A stretch of DNA of 24,495 nt, from positions 1 through 24,495 of the forward strand of contig SFFS01000014.1 of assembly GCA_004557805.1 (NCBI GenBank), in the 5' to 3' direction. A program made the translations under genes and the position numbers. This stretch comes from Clostridiales bacterium. Lineage in GTDB: Bacteria; Bacillota; Clostridia; Christensenellales; Aristaeellaceae. Shown in pieces: positions 23,081-24,495 of the stretch (within the stretch, counting starts at the first letter, position 1; each line of letters starts with the position of its first letter). The notes beneath the pieces are model-generated. The model ran no database searches. It was not told where the DNA came from and saw only the letters and a program-made list of their open reading frames with translations.

Positions 23081-23740
23081 TTATATCCGCTCCAAATCCT
23101 TATAGTTTTCAAGCGCGGGGCTTTTATCGCCGACATACCAATAGTCGCAGCAGTCTCCGCCCAGCGCCTCCGTCCGCGTCCGGATGAGCCGGGCGTGCAT
23201 CATCTCCGCCAGAAAATGATCCGTTCTGCACAGATAGGGCAGCAGCGCTTCATACCCGTGCGCCTTCGCGTGCCTGGCGATAGGGCAGCCAATAAGATGA
23301 AAGCAGAAGCCCTCCGTGCGGCGGTCGGGATTGATTTCCACCCGCCAGCTGTCAAGCCATTCGCCCTTCGCCTGATGCGCCCGCTGCACCCTGTCGTATC
23401 TCACATACGCCCTTTCAAACAGCCGGCAGGGCCATTTATCCCTGTTTCCGTCCACAATTTTCCCCACAAACTTCAGCCGCTCCAGCGCCCTGCGCTTGAT
23501 TGTCAGCAGCGCTTCGCCGTCAAGCCTTCGGCCGCTCGCCTCGTAGAACGAGAGAATTGTGAACCAGTCGAGCATGTTCCGCGCCATCATGTTTCTGCCG
23601 AGATCTGGCGTGTCTTTCATGAACTCCCGGTAATACGCCTCGGCCCGCTGAATAATCTGCTCCGCTTCCCCGGGAAAATTCTCCCGGCAATACCGCTCGT
23701 AGGGCCCGGCGTATTGAGATGCGGCATAGGCTCTTTTCAT
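23081..23740 (-). CDS. L-2-amino-thiazoline-4-carboxylate (ATC) hydrolase family protein
   Basis: This 219-residue soluble protein fits the ATC-hydrolase family, named for an enzyme that opens a thiazoline ring on the way to L-cysteine. Marks are GFCFHLIGCPIARHAKAHG (144-162), LPYLCRTDHF (167-176), an Arg/Thr segment RLIRTRTEALGG (184-195) and a closing CCDYWY (197-202). Cys152, Cys171, Asp174 and Cys198 are candidate functional residues. Many family members in gut Firmicutes probably have other activities, so the reaction is uncertain. AAGGAA precedes ATG 23740. It lies downstream of a GNAT gene on the same strand. Confidence 0.72.
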   Translation of the reverse strand: MKRAYAASQYAGPYERYCRENFPGEAEQIIQRAEAYYREFMKDTPDLGRNMMARNMLDWFTILSFYEASGRRLDGEALLTIKRRALERLKFVGKIVDGNRDKWPCRLFERAYVRYDRVQRAHQAKGEWLDSWRVEINPDRRTEGFCFHLIGCPIARHAKAHGYEALLPYLCRTDHFLAEMMHARLIRTRTEALGGDCCDYWYVGDKSPALENYKDLERI

Positions 23741-23999
23741 TTTTTCCGTTCCTTCTTCCGCAATTCCGAATCAGCCCGGTATAGGAAACCGCAAGGCAGG
23801 TACAGATCGCTGCGTAAGCGGCCAACAAAACGGCCGCCACACCGAACCACGCGCCGTATTCCGCCGCAAGCCGCCCGTATGTATCTCAGATCGTCTCCAG
23901 CGATACGTCCAGCGTGCTGTCGATGCAGAGCGGATAATACGGAATGATAACGTCCCAACCATTGCCTTCCATTCTTTGCCGCTTCCGATACTCAATCAT
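23741..23999 (-). pseudogene. Possible broken small membrane-protein gene
   Basis: On the minus strand ATG 23997-23999 overlaps the end of the acetyltransferase gene and reads 37 residues (MIEYRKRQRMEGNGWDVIIP onward) to a TGA at 23886-23888. The same frame then continues open with a hydrophobic helix (GVAAVLLAAYAAICTCLAVSYTGL) towards the ATC-hydrolase gene. One stop codon thus seems to split a small protein with one transmembrane helix. Another frame ends in a charged tail (RADSELRKKERKK) whose TGA overlaps the next ATG, so a further frameshift may exist. No family is recognised, and the whole stretch may simply be non-coding. Confidence 0.3.
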
Positions 24000-24495
24000 T
24001 TTCCGGCGCGCTGCGCGCTTTCGGATAGCGAATCAGATCGTACAGCGTTCCAAAGCCGCCGAAGCTGCGTTCTCCGGCCGGCTCCATGCCCAGACGCACG
24101 TATTTGTCGCGCTTCGATTTCGCGTCGGTATCGAGGATTACGGAGATTTGCAGCCGGTCGCCCTCCGCAAACGCCATCTCCATAACCTTGCGCATATAGC
24201 CCTGCCCCTGATACGGTTCGCGCACGCACACCAGTCCCACGTATACATAGGGCTTCTTTTCCCGATCCATCCGGCTCCTCAGCCCCTGCCCGCCTTTGGT
24301 CATGACGCCGAAGAAGCGGACGAGTTCCCTGAAATTCATGGAACCGAGCCGCCCTCTGGCCAAAAACATTCCGGCCTTCAGCCCGATCTTCTCTCCGGGG
24401 CGCTTATAGGCGATATACCCCTCGCCGCGTTCGCCGGTGGTATAGAGCATGCCGCTTTTCAGCGCCATACGCACATAGCCGCAGATATAGGCCGC
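23992..24495 (-). CDS. GNAT-family N-acetyltransferase (5' end outside the window)
   Basis: The frame is open to the right edge, so the start lies outside. The 167 visible residues begin AAYICGYVRMALKSG. The acetyl-CoA binding motif A is GLVCVREPYQGQGYMRKVM (about 87-105), with the typical Q-G-Q-G-Y pyrophosphate loop. It is followed by the helix MAFAEGDRLQISVILDT and the family's late KYVRLGMEPAGERSF segment. Part of the N-terminal half (KIGLKAGMFLARGRLG) fits GNATs that carry an insert. The substrate is unknown. Its last 8 bases overlap a small ORF on the same strand. Confidence 0.85.
   Translation of the reverse strand, partial: AAYICGYVRMALKSGMLYTTGERGEGYIAYKRPGEKIGLKAGMFLARGRLGSMNFRELVRFFGVMTKGGQGLRSRMDREKKPYVYVGLVCVREPYQGQGYMRKVMEMAFAEGDRLQISVILDTDAKSKRDKYVRLGMEPAGERSFGGFGTLYDLIRYPKARSAPEND

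Overview
The window looks like chromosome of a GC-rich, probably gut-associated Clostridia-type Firmicute. The evidence is a RemB/YaaB-like (DUF370) gene, a YczE-like membrane protein, a 'GGGtGRT' protein paired with a NifU-like scaffold, strong AGGAGG Shine-Dalgarno sites, BspA-type leucine-rich-repeat surface protein, an HxlR regulator and an ATC-hydrolase-family gene. The taxon is an inference; no rRNA or marker gene is present.

Layout. (1) 1-943: the last two genes of a CUT1-type carbohydrate ABC transporter (end of a MalF-like permease, complete MalG-like permease). (2) 960-1898: a promoter-driven pair, a YczE-like membrane protein and a small RemB-like protein, whose Shine-Dalgarno lies in the 3' arm of a terminator-like hairpin. 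(3) 1944-3923: a two-gene operon, NifU-like Fe-S scaffold plus GGGtGRT protein, with a 163-bp MITE-like element sitting between the last stop codon and the terminator. (4) 3987-13925: a type I-C CRISPR-Cas locus. It has its own promoter, cas3, cas5c, cas8c (with an internal cas11c start) and cas7c, a structured 185-bp leader, and an array of 58 full repeats, 58 spacers and one truncated terminal repeat. The adaptation genes cas4, cas1 and cas2 are absent from their usual place. The 20 leader-proximal repeats differ from the 38 distal ones by a single loop base (GCAA versus GCAC), a clear record of the direction of array growth. (5) 14020-17207: a 5'-truncated membrane sensor, a histidine kinase and a LuxR-type response regulator, each overlapping the next by ATGA, then a terminator. 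(6) 17300-22112: a stand-alone degenerate receiver (Glu at the phosphoacceptor site), a frameshifted secreted protein, and a giant BspA-like LRR protein broken into three frames by two single-base shifts. (7) 22137-22970: divergent HxlR regulator and cupin gene with a palindromic operator between them. (8) 23081-24495: minus-strand ATC-hydrolase-like gene, a probably broken small membrane ORF, and a GNAT acetyltransferase that runs off the right edge.

Functionally, cas5c should cut the array transcript at the 3' base of the repeat hairpin, leaving an 11-nt 5' handle; Cas5c-Cas8c-Cas11c-Cas7c form Cascade/I-C and recruit Cas3 for target degradation. The locus as seen can interfere but not acquire spacers unless adaptation genes exist elsewhere in the genome. 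Its coding sequence is visibly less GC-biased than its flanks and its far end abuts a truncated gene, which fits an acquired and rearranged defence island.
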